Assembly: GCA_963575745.1 (NCBI GenBank)
Contig: CAUYUJ010014347.1
Location: forward strand, 222,009 to 286,008
DNA length: 64,000 nt
Reading direction: 5' to 3'
DNA from: Prorocentrum cordatum
Taxonomy: Eukaryota > Sar > Dinophyceae > Prorocentrales > Prorocentraceae
Shown: positions 53,990-64,000 of the stretch, piece by piece
Layout of the letters: each line of letters starts with the position of its first letter
Position numbering within the stretch: the first letter of the stretch is position 1
Notes under the pieces: model-generated
What the model saw: the letters and a program-made list of their open reading frames with translations, nothing else
The model's database searches: none
Told to the model about the DNA's origin: nothing
Program-made: the position numbers and the translations under genes

Positions 53990-54783
53990 AGTTCCGTTTC
54001 GGAGTCCAAGAGGGCTCCAGATCGGTCCAAGAGAGCCCCGAGAAGCTTTCTAGACGGTCCAAGAGAGGCCCGAGACGGCCAAAGATCGCCCGAAGACGCC
54101 CCAGAAGGCCCCAAGACAGCCCAAGAGGCCTCCAAGACGCTCCAAGGGCCTTCCAAGAGGCCTCCGAAGAGGGCCCCAAGTTGCCAAAATCGTTGATTTT
54201 CATTGTTTTTTCTATGTTTTTTTGCGTTCTGGCCTTTTCGCTTCCGGACGCTCCAAGAGGGCCCAAGAGGCCTTCAAGACTGCTCCAAGACGGCCCACGA
54301 GGCTCCCAAGACGGCCCCGGAGCGGCCCAAGAGCGCCCCCCAGACGGCCCAAGTGCTGCCCAAGGCGGACCAAGAGGCCCCAAGACGGGCCCAAGAGGGG
54401 CTCAAGAAGGGAACCGAGAACTGAAAAATCTAGCCCTCCGCCCCAGAAGGCGCCCAGGACCCCGAAAGAGGCCCCAAGAGACTCTCCAAGACACCCCCAA
54501 GACGCCCAATAAGCTCCCGTGAGGCCCCAAGAGGACCAACAACGTCAGGCCCCAGGCCCCAAGAGGACCAACAAATACCGCCAAGAGCCCGCCGAAAGCC
54601 CCCCAAGAGACCGTCACGAGAGCTCAGGAGGCCCCCTGGAGGCCTCCCGAGTTTTCCAAGAGGCCTAGAAAGAGGCGCCAAGAGGCCCCAAACGGCCCCA
54701 ACGAGGCTCCAAGAGGCCACGAACGCGCAAGCAAACGCTTGCGATGGCACAATACGGGCCGGCGGAATGAGCGAAGCGATTAA
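53990..54783 (-). repeat. CTTGGGG element, copy C (reverse)
   Basis: Read on the minus strand, it begins ATCGCTTCGCTCATTCCGCCGG (54783 leftward) and carries the GGGGCGGA-GGCTAGA block (near 54405-54450) and the CGGAAGCGAAAAGGCC block (54178-54250) in the same order as copy A. The plus strand therefore reads CCAAGAGGCCCC. Confidence 0.85.
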
Positions 54784-54797
54784 ATAATAATAACAAC

Positions 54798-55294
54798 ATG
54801 GAGCATCATATCCACGAACCGACTATGGCCATCGCGTCTGCTCAAGAGAAGAGCGATGGCATACGGGCTCAAGGCATTGCTACTGATCGCGAGATCAACG
54901 CACCCAACTTGGAATTGGTTTGCACGCTCCGTGCTGCTCACCCTGTCGGCTCCGAGCTGGATCCTCAGTTGCTGGCGGATGCCGAAGAGGAGAAGTCCAA
55001 TAATATGCTCAACTCAGAGAAGAAATTCGCCACCCTGTTGGCGGCCATCTGCCCAGAGGGCGGAAGTTCCCGAGCCTACGCTTGTGCCGCTGTCCCCGTT
55101 CGATGGCGGAGATGCAGACCAGCCCGACCCTGCCGGATCTTATTAGCACTGACGCTTCCACTGGTGGCGGACAACCCGCAAATCAACCCACCCCACGCTT
55201 CGATCGCGGAATAGACCTCGGCGAGGACCTGGTCGATGAGATCATGCGTGCGGCCCTGCGCGTCGACAGCAGGGCCTTCTTGAACAGTTGGTAG
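54798..55294 (+). pseudogene. degenerate hypothetical protein, two frames
   Basis: ATG 54798 opens a frame with balanced composition (EHHIHEPTMAIASAQEKSDG, REINAPNLELVCTLRAAHPV, ADAEEEKSNNMLNSEKKFATLLAAICPEGG). Past about 55050 the frame degenerates, but frame 55082-55294 continues with protein-like sequence (MAEMQTSPTLPDLISTDAST, GIDLGEDLVDEIMRAALRVD) to a stop at 55294. One frameshift near 55050 would join them, giving about 165 residues. It starts 15 bp after the end of CTTGGGG copy C. No known family is recognised. Confidence 0.4.
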
Positions 55295-57647
55295 TCAACT
55301 TTGCAAGGGGCAGCGGGCGGGGTAGCACCAGGCTTCCTCGCTGCTGCGGTCTGTTTGTGTGTGTCCAGATCCGGAGTTCCGGCTCCACTTCCCGCCCCCC
55401 CCCGACTCGTGCGTCCTCTCGCTTTTGCTCTTGGCCCGAGCGAGATTTTCGAGTCTTGCAACGGTAACGGTTGGCCAACGCTGAGAGAGAGATTTTGCTT
55501 CACGACGGCGCATGTACTGCTGGCTCAGGAGATCTATACTGTGGAGGGCTGCGATGGGGAAAGAGCTGGCTCGGCAGCGGGGGGTGGTTGGAAAACGCGG
55601 CAATCCCCTTTCCCTCCTGGTGAGGCTGGCAGGACAAAAGAGAGGGTGGCCGTCCTTGTTCGCGCGCATGTGGGCCTGCGTTGGCCGTCGGACTCCCCAG
55701 GGTTCGTTTCGCCCAGACGCGTAAACCATGCAATTGTGAATCTCCCCGGCGGGCCACCTTTGCGCGTGATTTCGCGTCGCCCCAAGTCTGGCACGCGGCT
55801 GCGTTCGCTGAACTTCACCACGTCAAGATTTATTGAGGAGGGGCTCGAAGGGAAATTCATGTTCGCTGCTGGGCGGGGGCGGGGGGGGCTTGGAATCTGG
55901 GCCCCCGCCGGTTTGATTCCACGGGCGTAGCTCGCGGAGTCGGAGGGGCCCTTCTGGCCCCGACCCAGAAATCTGGTTTATCCCTAGGGTGAACGAACGC
56001 TATTCGTTATTTTTGGGCCAGCACCGCCTCTGCTCGAGCTTGCGATAAGGTTGAGGCCAGCGCGTCTTAGACGCGTCGCCCGCAGAGTCCTGCGCAGATT
56101 GTTTCGCGGCCCGAAGCTGCGACGTGCTGGTGGCAGACGCACTTGTCGCACCGGCAGCTCTCGACGGAGCTGCTTTTCGGCCCGCGCACCAGGCGCGAGG
56201 ATTGGACCCTCTGCGGGGCCATCGCTGTGGACGCTGGTGCTTATGCTCTGTCGCGCCCTGCAGGTAACACTTGGGGAATGCTCGCGGCTGCCTGGAATTA
56301 TCTTGCAAACAAGCTCGAGCTCGAGCTCGAAGCCTTGATCGGGGTGGAGGTCAGGAGTTGGGGGCCATAAAAAAGGGGAGTTTCCCAAGCAGATTGCCAG
56401 ACCCAGGCCTCTTAGCATTCGTGGCCAGACTTGCGGATGGACCTGGCTGGCCCAACGCCGGACCGAAACGGCTGGGACTTCCGCGAGGCGCAGTCAGGTG
56501 TCTCAGGATCCCGAAGTTGCCGGTCCCAGTAAGATCAAAAGCAAAAGGCTTCCCGGTGATGCTAACCAGCTCCAGCAGCTGCCCATGCCATCTTGCCCCG
56601 GTGAAGGGCTGAGTGGTCGTCTCGACGCAGCCCTGAGCCAAGCGCGTCGGCCCGCGCGCTCTTTTGCGAACGGTTCGGGCCTCGACGAGTGGATCGAGGA
56701 GCGGCGTCGGGGGCCCCCGTGGCCTCGGGGCGAAGACCTGAGTGGGGCGCGCATGGACGTTGTTCAGATTCAGCTGAGCAGATGGGGCCAATGGCAGGAG
56801 AAGGCGCTCTCTGATGGGGGCCGGGGTCATGCGTCGCCTCGCCACGGTGAGACAGACGCGGGCCCTCTTCGCCCATCAGGTTGACCATGGCTTTTTCTCC
56901 AACTCGCCCCAGGAGCAAGCGAGAAAGCTGAAGGCGAATGTCTGGCCAAGTTTCGGCATGCGCCCTGCGTTCCGCCCGCGGGTCGCACCCCTGACGTGCG
57001 CCGTCTGTCGCGACTGGCGGCCGCCGAGGTCAGGGGCGTCTCGCGTTGAATTTTTCGCTTCTCACTTCGCGGCCCCTCGACGGGCTGCGCCCGAGGCAGC
57101 TTTCCCTCGTCTCTGGTGAGGGTCTGGGCGCGCTTGGTGCGATGGCCCAAGCGATTAGGCCTTGGGCGTGTCCCCGAAACAGTTGTTTTGGCACCTTTTC
57201 CCCTTGCTTGAAAAAAACGAAAAGGGGCGACGCGCCCCGCCCTCCCGCGCGCGGGGCCCGCCCGCGCCCGGGGGGGCCGGTGAAGACCTGCGATTGCGCA
57301 GTCTGACGCGGATTGCCCATGCAAGGTGCGCGCTGTCGGCCCAGGGCGAAGCGCCGAGGATTCAGCGCGGCATCAGGCTGCGCAGGCCGAGCTTGCGCAG
57401 CAGCGCGATAAGGAAGCGGGGGGGGGGGGGATTGGCGCGGGACTGGGCACTGCGAGCTCGTTCGGCGTCTGTCCCTGGGAAGACGGGGCGTTGAGGGGCG
57501 GCGTCAATTCGGTGCTTATGAGGATTGCTCTAACAAGTGGCGAGGCCGCTATGGTGCCCGCTATGGGGCCCTGCCCAACTTCATTGAATGTGGCCCCCCA
57601 TCAGGGCGCATGTCCAACGACGTCATGGATCGAGTGCACAGCGTTGA
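55295..57647. other. no confident gene; possible upstream part of LINE 3
   Basis: Several 80-210-codon plus frames (55301-55930, 56498-56884, 56814-57119) have protein-like stretches, including a LTCAVCRDW motif near 56990-57015. Because they precede a LINE RT on the same strand, some may be its decayed 5' coding part. No endonuclease or RT finger motif could be recognised. Confidence 0.3.
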
Positions 57648-58967
57648 GGGTTTTGGTCGATTTGCTTCGATGACTCTCATATTGCCCTGTCCTCCCGCAT
57701 CGATGATGACGGCGTCGCTGCGCCTGGATCGGAGCAGGATGTTCTGACCCGCATTGCCCAGGCTGCTGCTGCTCCGTGCGTCCTGTTCAGGGGTGAGCTG
57801 CACGCGGGCAGTCAGCCCGACAAGGTCAGCACCTTCGCCTGCAGCCTCTCTCTCGCCGAGAAGATTGGAGGTCTTCTTGGCAAGCTCGCGCGGCGCGCGA
57901 CCAGTGGCGCGGTCCCCTTGGGCGCCGGCTTTGCGCGGGGCCAGCCGCGACGTGCTGGGCGGGGGCTCTGGGGGAGAAAGCAGCGTTTGCATCGGATGCA
58001 GAAGCGCCGCAAAGTTTGGACTTGCCGCCGTTCCAGGCTTCCCATGAAGAAAGACAGGATGGGCAACGTCTGCGTTGCTGGAGTGTTGCCAGCGGTCAGT
58101 CTTTGTTCCGCGGTGGTCGGGGTGTCCGATTTTGAGCTGCAAGAGGCTCGCAGGGCATCGCTTTCCTGGCGCCCGCCACGGCGCCGCGGGTGCTCGCTCC
58201 TGGCGCGCCTCGCGATCTCGGGGGGCCCTGCCTGGCGACCCTCTGTTGCGCGTGCCGTGCAGCGGGCTGCACTTTGTCGGTTGGCCCCTGCCGCCCCCTC
58301 TATCTTCCAGTGCAACATTAAGGGCATGTATCAGATGCGGCGAGCAGTGAAGTATGATGATGTGGTCTCCTGGCGGTCCTCTCGCGGTCCTGTGCAGCGC
58401 GCGCATCTGCCCCTGGCCAGAGTGGGTTGGCGGTCGGTGACCCCCCTCACTTTTAAGGATGATCATGGCCCCGCGGTGCATCTGGGATGCACCTCGCCGT
58501 CGTGTTTTTGTTTGGCCCCCCTCTACGCGTTGCGGCCCGCTGCCCAACGTGCGCGCGGCGAGTGGGTGCCCAACCCCCAGGGCCAGTGGCGCTCGGTTTT
58601 GCGTGGACCCTCTCAAGAAGAGCCCGGGCCGAAGAGGGCGCCATTTGACCCCGCGGCAAACGCGCGCGGCGTTGAGCGCGTTCGGGCATTTGGATCCGAT
58701 CGCGTGCCCAGGCTGCTGGATATCAGTGCGACGGCTTGCGCCCCCCTTGCGGCCTCCCCGGCTGCGTTCGGCATCGATTTTGGCAAGGCTTACGCTCTGG
58801 GGCCGCCGCAGCAAGGAGAAGCGTTACAGACGATGCCCTGGCTGAGTGGCTCACCGAAGCTCCCCGCAGCAACGACCGCTTGTTTTTCTGATGCGCTAAA
58901 GTGGGAACGCCCCGGGGACGCTCGCGCCCTGCCCGTTCGTCCCCAAGCCTATCCTCTGCACTCCTGA
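57648..58967 (+). pseudogene. LINE 3 reverse transcriptase, C-terminal part
   Basis: A 439-codon open frame. It starts near a CFDDSHIALSS segment that could correspond to RT motif C, continues through LSLAEKIGGLLGKLARRATS and a basic RRKVWTCRRSR stretch, then VCVAGVLPAVSLCSAVVGVS, SLSWRPPRRRGCSLLARLAI and GGPAWRPSVARAVQ, and ends with the DHGPAVHL and GEWVPNPQGQWRSVLR segments. This succession resembles the post-palm region of abundant dinoflagellate LINE proteins as I remember them. The upstream palm (motifs A and B) was not found, so the copy is 5'-damaged. Confidence 0.6.
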
Positions 58968-58982
58968 AGGGGAAGTAACTGA

Positions 58983-59824
58983 TTGGGGTTCATCGATCTT
59001 TCGGGATGCGAAGTGGTATTGGATGGTTCGGCCCTTTGCCGCGCGATTGGGGTGTTTTCCAGGTTGGCCTGCTCTTGGGTCTTCTGGGCCCTGGCGATGC
59101 CGCCGTTGCGTATGCGAAAGGAACAGTGCTTAACGTCCTTTCACAGACCTCTCAAGCTGGTGAACATGCGTGCGTGGCTCTGCCCCCAATGTCCCAGGAA
59201 CATGGAGGTGGCCGGCGTTCCAGCTGCATGAACGTGGTTCGTTTGTGTGGCGCCCCTAAAAATTTGCAAGTTTTCGCAGGCATAGATGCGCTGGTCTTCG
59301 ACGCGGAGCCATACTGCGCGAAGGAGATACCACCCCGCCTGCACACTGCGCCCTTGCGGGCCGATCTCGCGAGGTCCTGGGCACACTTCCCGCGCCAGAG
59401 CGACGTATCGGAACGTGTAGCTGGAACGCGGGCGTCGAGGCCAAGCAGGCCCTCTCCCTCCACCCCCATCCCAGTATGCATGAAAGAGAGGAGGTGGACA
59501 GGACATGTCAGTGTTTTGGTTTTCGCGGGGAAGGTCGCTGGCACTGTGTTGACGGCTATCTACGCGGAAGAATTCGATCGTTTGCCGATGGGTCAAAAAG
59601 GCCAAGTTGTCAACATCAGGAGGCTGGCGCGCCTGGCAGTTACTCGTTCTTGGGCGCGCGCGTCTTGCTTGCATTGCTTCCAGCTCTCCTCGGACTCCTC
59701 GGACGTTTCGGCGTTGCCCAAGTTAGGGTGTAGGGGCCCCGACAAAACTTGGTGGGTGTTTTGGGCCGCTCCCTGGGACACACCTTGGTCCATTGTATCG
59801 TTGACAAACGAGAGCAGCAGTTAA
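58983..59824 (+). pseudogene. LINE 3 RNase H-like remnant
   Basis: Frame 3 from 58983 contains EVVLDGSAL, fitting the first Asp motif of RNase H. Frame 2 (59006-59824) contains VLSQTSQAGEHACVAL, fitting the second motif with its Glu. Later residues are less clear. The position just after the RT C-terminus and the shared strand support one decayed LINE. Confidence 0.45.
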
Positions 59825-60540
59825 TTTGTTTGGCGGTGCCACTTGCTCGGCAGAGCGTGTTTTCAGCGCCCGTTGTCGGGATGTCCCGCCGTTCTGCGCA
59901 GAATTTATTCTAGATTGTACCCCCACGAACGCGAAGTAGCGCCGGCCAGTGAGAGCACGAAAAAAACATTTTTGTTGTTGTCATACTGCGCAGCAGCCCC
60001 CACCTCGAGAAGTAAGCTTGCATTCGCCCACTTCAGGAATGATACCTACCCTCGGCATGTTGGAGTTCCACGCGCGAGTGGCGGCTCGCAGAGCCGAGGC
60101 TGCAGCACACTTTCCCAACATGTCTCGTTCGAGTTGCACTCAGACCAGCCGCATTTTCGGCATGCTCCATTCGGTTTTGATTCAAACCGTTCAAGCCCTA
60201 TTGGTTTGCTGATTAGAACTGGTCATCATCCTGGCGCCCTTCGTCCGTTCTAATCGTCTTCCCCGTACTGGCCTAATTTTCATATATCCACCAGAAGGGG
60301 GCTTCTGGAGGTTGTCAACGGTCTTTGGAGGCCCAAAGAGGGCCAGGCAGGCCCATACATGTTTATTCGGGAGGGTTGCGTCATTCCGCAGGTCCCCAGG
60401 GGAGGGCACGTGAGTCTTGCTATGTCGTATGTGTTGTTTGACGCGTCCCGTCGCTGCCTGCGTGCAGTTGTTACCGGTTTGTTTTCCTCGTCGCCCGCGT
60501 TTTTGTTGCAGGGTTTTCGAGGGAGGTTCCACGGAGGCCT
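59825..60540. other. no gene seen
   Basis: AT-richer sequence. Small frames such as 59843-60253 show no recognisable domain. Confidence 0.4.
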
Positions 60541-60960
60541 AGGGGGGTGGCCCTAGGGAGTCTTTTCAAGGCGGCTCTGGGAAACCCTCTTGGCCCTGGG
60601 GGGCCTCTTGGAGGGCATGTGTGGGGGTTGGCCACACACAAAATGTGGCGGGGGGGGGGAAAAAACAACTATGTGAAAACACCCCTGCTCTGTAGATGTA
60701 GGGCCAACCCCGACTAAGAAACAACGTCCTTGCCCCCGTGTGCGCGCCGCCAATGGGGGCGGGGGAGTGTTCCTGGGGTCCTTGCGAGTTTTTTCATTGG
60801 GCCTGTCTTGGGTCCCTCTTGGGGCCTTTTTGAAGGCGTGTGTTGCCATCTTGTTGGGCCTCTTGCGCCGTCTTTGGGCCGTCTCCAGGCCTTTTTGGGG
60901 GCCTCCTGGACCAGTCCCGGGGGGCCCTCTCGTGCAGCTTTTCGTTTACAGACACCCACA
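60540..60960 (+). repeat. CTTGGGG-type sequence
   Basis: GGGGCCTCTTGG, CTTGGGTCCCTCTTGGGGCC and CTCTTGCGCCGTCTTTGGGCC words without the conserved inner blocks, plus a G10 run near 60650. Similar words continue weakly at 61015-61100. Confidence 0.6.
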
Positions 60961-61559
60961 GAGGCGAGGACGCGACAATTATTGACAACCCCAGTTCCAT
61001 GATGTGTGCATATTGAGGCTCAGCTGGGGGTCTTTTTGGGGCCTTTTTTCGGCGCCCTGGGCCGTCGTAAGGCTATCTCGGGCGCCTCTCGGCGTGTTCG
61101 CCTCTTTTGTGAACTGCCTGGGAGGGATCGTGGGCGTCTTGAAGGCGACGGAGGGTGGATCTGGAGGCTCCAGGAGCCAGGAAGTGCCGTCGACGAGCCC
61201 GTAGGGACCCCCAGAGGGGGGAGAGGGGAGGGGGGTGTGGTTGCCAGGGTAGGCCGTTGCTCAAGCACCGCGACAGGTGCGCAGAAGTCTCGCCGTGTTC
61301 CAAGAAGCTTCGCGTGTGCTGTGCCCGCCTACGTGACTATCCTCTTCGTCATGACATTTTGCCTTTTAGATTTCAGTTCGACAGTCTGACGGGGGCGAGC
61401 GGCCTCCCAGGGCCCGACGAACGCAGGGATAGGGATTCATTTGGCGCTGGATATGACCACCGATCAGAGTCGGCGGATCCTCTATCCCCGGACAGCCAGG
61501 GACACGTTTTCGCTGCACGCCCGCGGTGTGCGCGCGTGTGCACGGCAGGTCCGCGCCGC

Positions 61560-61795
61560 TTTGATTCCAGGCCTCCCAGATGGGGCCTCAGCAGATGGGA
61601 TCGGAAGATCGCGCCGCATCGCCGATGTATCGGCCATGCGGCTCGATGTGGAGCCGGACTTTCTCCATGCCGACGGAGCCGATGCATCGAGGGCGTCGCG
61701 GATGCATCGTCGATGCATCGCCGATGCACTGGCGATGCGGAGACATCTTCCGACCCCATGTGCTCGAGCCCTATTGGGGAGGCCCCTATCCGCGG
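61560..61795 (+). repeat. dispersed repeat R7 with GATGCATCG palindromes
   Basis: The start (CTCCCAGATGGGGCCTCAGC, GATGGGATCGGAAGATCGCG) matches 8170-8330. Inside is a local cluster of GATGCATCG and GCATCGCCGATG words (61675-61740), a short palindromic tandem absent from the other copy. The right end joins R6 directly. Confidence 0.7.
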
Positions 61796-61945
61796 CGAGC
61801 GAGGGGGGGTAATGAAGCAGGAAAAGGCCTTCTCAGGAGGCGGCGGGACTTCCCGAAAGACCACGCGCCTTCTGATCAGTTTTCTGTGTCTTCGTGGAAG
61901 GCTTCGACAACTTTTCAGAAGGCTGGGTGACTTCCGAGCATTCTA
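61795..61945 (+). repeat. dispersed repeat R6, copy 2
   Basis: GGAAAAGGCCTTCTCAGG, CGCGCCTTCTGATCAGTTTT and GGAAGGCTTCGACAAC match 43028-43172. Confidence 0.75.
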
Positions 61946-62039
61946 GAGACAGTTTTTTGATCCACCCAAGGGATAAGACATGTTACCCCCCTCCTGGCCC
62001 CCGTAACAGCAACGCCCGGGCCCGGGCCCGGTCCAGTGC

Positions 62040-62490
62040 GCGATCCCAGGCAGCCTAGGGCCTGTGGTGCACGCGGGCACTACTGGTGCCACGGTGCATG
62101 CGGGCGTGCATTATGGTGTACCGAGGCACTGCGCTGTACACCAGCGTTGTGGCGCACAATTGTCGTTGCAGCAGCTGTGATGTACACAGGCGAAGTGGGT
62201 GTACGCAAGCATTGGGGTGTACACATCACAAGCCCTGTGTTGTACACAGGCGCCGTGATGTACACAAACGCTGTAGTGCGCAAGGTCGCTATGATTTGTA
62301 CATTGTGGGCAATGATGTACCCACGCATGCCTCCCTACTTTTCCATCATCATCATCCCTCGTCATTTTCGTCCTCGTCGTCCTCCTTGCGTACAGGACGT
62401 GGGCATTGTGGTGTACACACGCATTGTGGTGCACGCAGGCCTTGTGGTGCACACAGGCGTTGTGTTTCACATTCGCTCCGGGCTCAACAT
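62040..62490 (+). repeat. GTGTACACAGGCG repeat array, part 1
   Basis: GTGGTGTACACAGGCGTTG-type words recur roughly every 15-25 bp with a palindromic GTGTACAC or GTGCAC core. A 60-bp CATCATC/CGTCCTCGTC insert interrupts at 62340-62395. Confidence 0.85.
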
Positions 62491-62494
62491 GGCC

Positions 62495-62610
62495 GAGCGT
62501 TATTCGGGCCAGAAAAGGCAATGATCATAATCATACAGCATATTGGATATGAGACATTCGAGCCCCCAACGATTTCCCGGACATTGGGCTCCGCCGAGGC
62601 CGTCGAGGTG
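62495..62610 (+). repeat. spacer repeat R8, copy 1
   Basis: GAGCGTT-TTCGGGCCAGAAAA, GAGCCCCCAACGATTTCCCGG and GGGCTCCG recur at 62852-62962. AAGAAAACATAACCACCGC near 14300 is a third, partial copy. Confidence 0.8.
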
Positions 62611-62749
62611 TACATGCTGTTAGATGATGGCGTGCATCTTGGCAGCGCTCTTGGAAAGAGAGCGCGGGCCCCGAACTGTCGACCCCATCGTTTGTCTCCT
62701 TTTGCCCATCCTGCTACTCCTGCTGGTGCTGCTGTTCCGCCGTTCCGCG

Positions 62750-63215
62750 CGCCCCCAAGCCGCGTGGTGTTCGCGGGCGCCTTGGTGCGCGCAGTTGCCA
62801 TGGCGTGCGCAGTCGTTACGGCGTACACAGGCGCTGTGGACCCGTGATATCCGAGCGTTCTTTGGGCCAGAAAAACAAATGACCACAATCAACTCACACA
62901 TTTGAAGTTGTTACGCTCGGGCCCCTAACGATTTCCCGGAGTTTGGTTCCGTCGGTGCGTTCAGGTGTACACGAGTGTTGTGGTGTACGCCGGCACAGTG
63001 GTGCACAGGGGGGGTGCTGAAAGACAGATGTGGTGCACGCAGGCGCGGCGGTGTGCACAAGCGGCGTGATGTACAAAGGCGCTGTGGTGCACACGGCCGC
63101 TATGGTGTATACAGTCGCCGTGGTGCACACATTTGCAATTCTTGCAGTTGTTCTGGTGCACAAAGGCAGCGTGGTGTACAGAGCCCATGTTGTGTGCACA
63201 GGCACTGTGGGCTTG
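62750..63215 (+). repeat. GTGTACACAGGCG repeat array, part 2, with R8 copy 2
   Basis: Same words as part 1 on both sides of R8 copy 2 (62852-62962). The array-R8-array order makes a higher-order unit of roughly 360 bp. It ends in a GACGACGAC run (63215-63252). Confidence 0.8.
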
Positions 63216-63337
63216 GACGGTGACGACGACGACGACGATGACGACGACGCCGACGGGGTGCGCGCCGCGGCCCCCGATACCGTTACCGCTCCCCCGCCCC
63301 CCCCCAGGGTAACACGTGTGATCCCCCAGGAATGAAA

Positions 63338-63430
63338 AATTGTCTCCTGAGAGGGTTCTTTCTCACTTCCCCCTCTGGGCTCGCCGCAGATATGCGGATC
63401 CCAATGGGGAGACCTCTATAGGGCGGAAGG
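63338..63430 (-). repeat. R6/R7 junction, reversed partial copy
   Basis: The reverse complement reads GGTCTCCCCATTGGGATCCGC, CTGCGGCGAGCCCAGAGGGG and AAGTGAGAAAGAACCCTCTC, matching the R7-R6 junction at 61765-61840. Confidence 0.6.
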
Positions 63431-63591
63431 TGTCCGTCGAACCAGAAGGCACGGCAGAAGCAGACATGCTCGGAGCTCCGCGCGGATTTTCCCTGGGTCG
63501 GCGCTGGGCCCGTGTGTGACGTCGCCTCCGGCACCGCCGCTGGCGCGCTCCGAGCGCCAGAGGGGCTCATACCGCCGATCCTCACCGAGAT

Positions 63592-63721
63592 CGCTCCACT
63601 ACTCGCAAAGTGCCTATTCGCAAACGTCCGGAAAACGCGCTCGCCTCGACGTAGTGGATCGTAGACCCCCCGCGGCGAATCTGGGCCATTAGCGAGCGGT
63701 TATTTTGTGAGTGGTGGAGCG
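63592..63721. mobile_element. MITE-like element, copy 2
   Basis: The left end CGCTCCACTACTCGCAAAGTGCC is inverse to the right end GGTTATTTTGTGAGTGGTGGAGCG. The interior shares CCCCGCGGCG and CTGGGCCAT with 45258-45393. Confidence 0.75.
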
Positions 63722-64000
63722 CGCCTGTCTAGATCAAAGAATCCCGCTGGGAACTCCGAAAGTTTAGGTTTGTGCAATATTTTCTCCCTCAAGCCAGTGG
63801 CCTGGATTCGGCCGGCATCGAGTGATCCCCGCGCCTTCGGGGAAGGCCGCATCATCGTCCAAAGTTGAATTATCCACGCGGTGCCATACGCCAACGCACG
63901 TCACGACTTGAGCCGGCCGCAGCCGCGGCGGTGTTCTTCCGTTCGTCGCAAGGAGCGAGCGGGGTCCTGACGGAAACGGACCCCAGACCTAAGTTTCTTC
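63722..64000. other. no gene seen
   Basis: Unique-looking sequence to the window end; no domain or repeat recognised. Confidence 0.4.

Overview
The window is nuclear DNA of a dinoflagellate. The strongest evidence is an exact 22-nt dinoflagellate spliced leader (SL) at 28011-28032, followed directly by a 15-nt truncated second leader (28033-28047). Other signs agree: very high GC, almost no intact genes, large retroelements, long GAG/CTC and CA microsatellites, and many dispersed and tandem repeat families. I cannot name the species. Positions 23901-24000 are an assembly gap of 100 Ns.

Layout. 1-3791: 3' part of a non-LTR (LINE-type) retrotransposon encoding reverse transcriptase (RT), two zinc fingers and a C-terminal cytosine-methyltransferase-like domain. 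7140-7920: a cluster of dispersed repeats. 8914-10350 (minus): a second, unrelated LINE RT. 11150-14340: three minisatellite-like arrays. 14700-18130: very GC-rich DNA of unknown function, then a 670-bp CA array. 20600-26700: a large satellite region (94-112-bp, 76-bp and 20-bp units plus a CCAAGAG-rich mosaic). 27993-30496: an SL-bearing processed retrogene with short poly(A) and a 16-bp target-site duplication. 35399-42122: a 6.7-kb tyrosine-recombinase (DIRS/PAT/Ngaro-like) retrotransposon with split direct repeats A1-ORFs-B1-A2-B2, encoding Gag-like, RT, RNase H, tyrosine recombinase and a methyltransferase-like domain. 42530-48300: dispersed repeats, foldback elements and small ORFs. 49020-49718: a zinc-binding protein fragment with a perfect 162-bp duplication. 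52536-53050: a diverged SL followed by a short zinc-motif ORF. 57648-59824: a third LINE (RT C-terminus and RNase H remnant). 60540-64000: dispersed repeats.

How the parts fit. The two best-preserved retroelements belong to different classes (target-primed LINE and tyrosine-recombinase element). Both end in methyltransferase-like domains sharing motif I, a PC-x-TW motif IV and a CQFG...RK-x-T motif. The SL retrogene shows that LINE-type machinery copied a trans-spliced mRNA back into this genome at least once, and the double leader implies two rounds. No ordinary single-copy host gene was identified with confidence. Most coding regions here are mobile-element proteins carrying frameshifts or stops, or small ORFs of unknown function.
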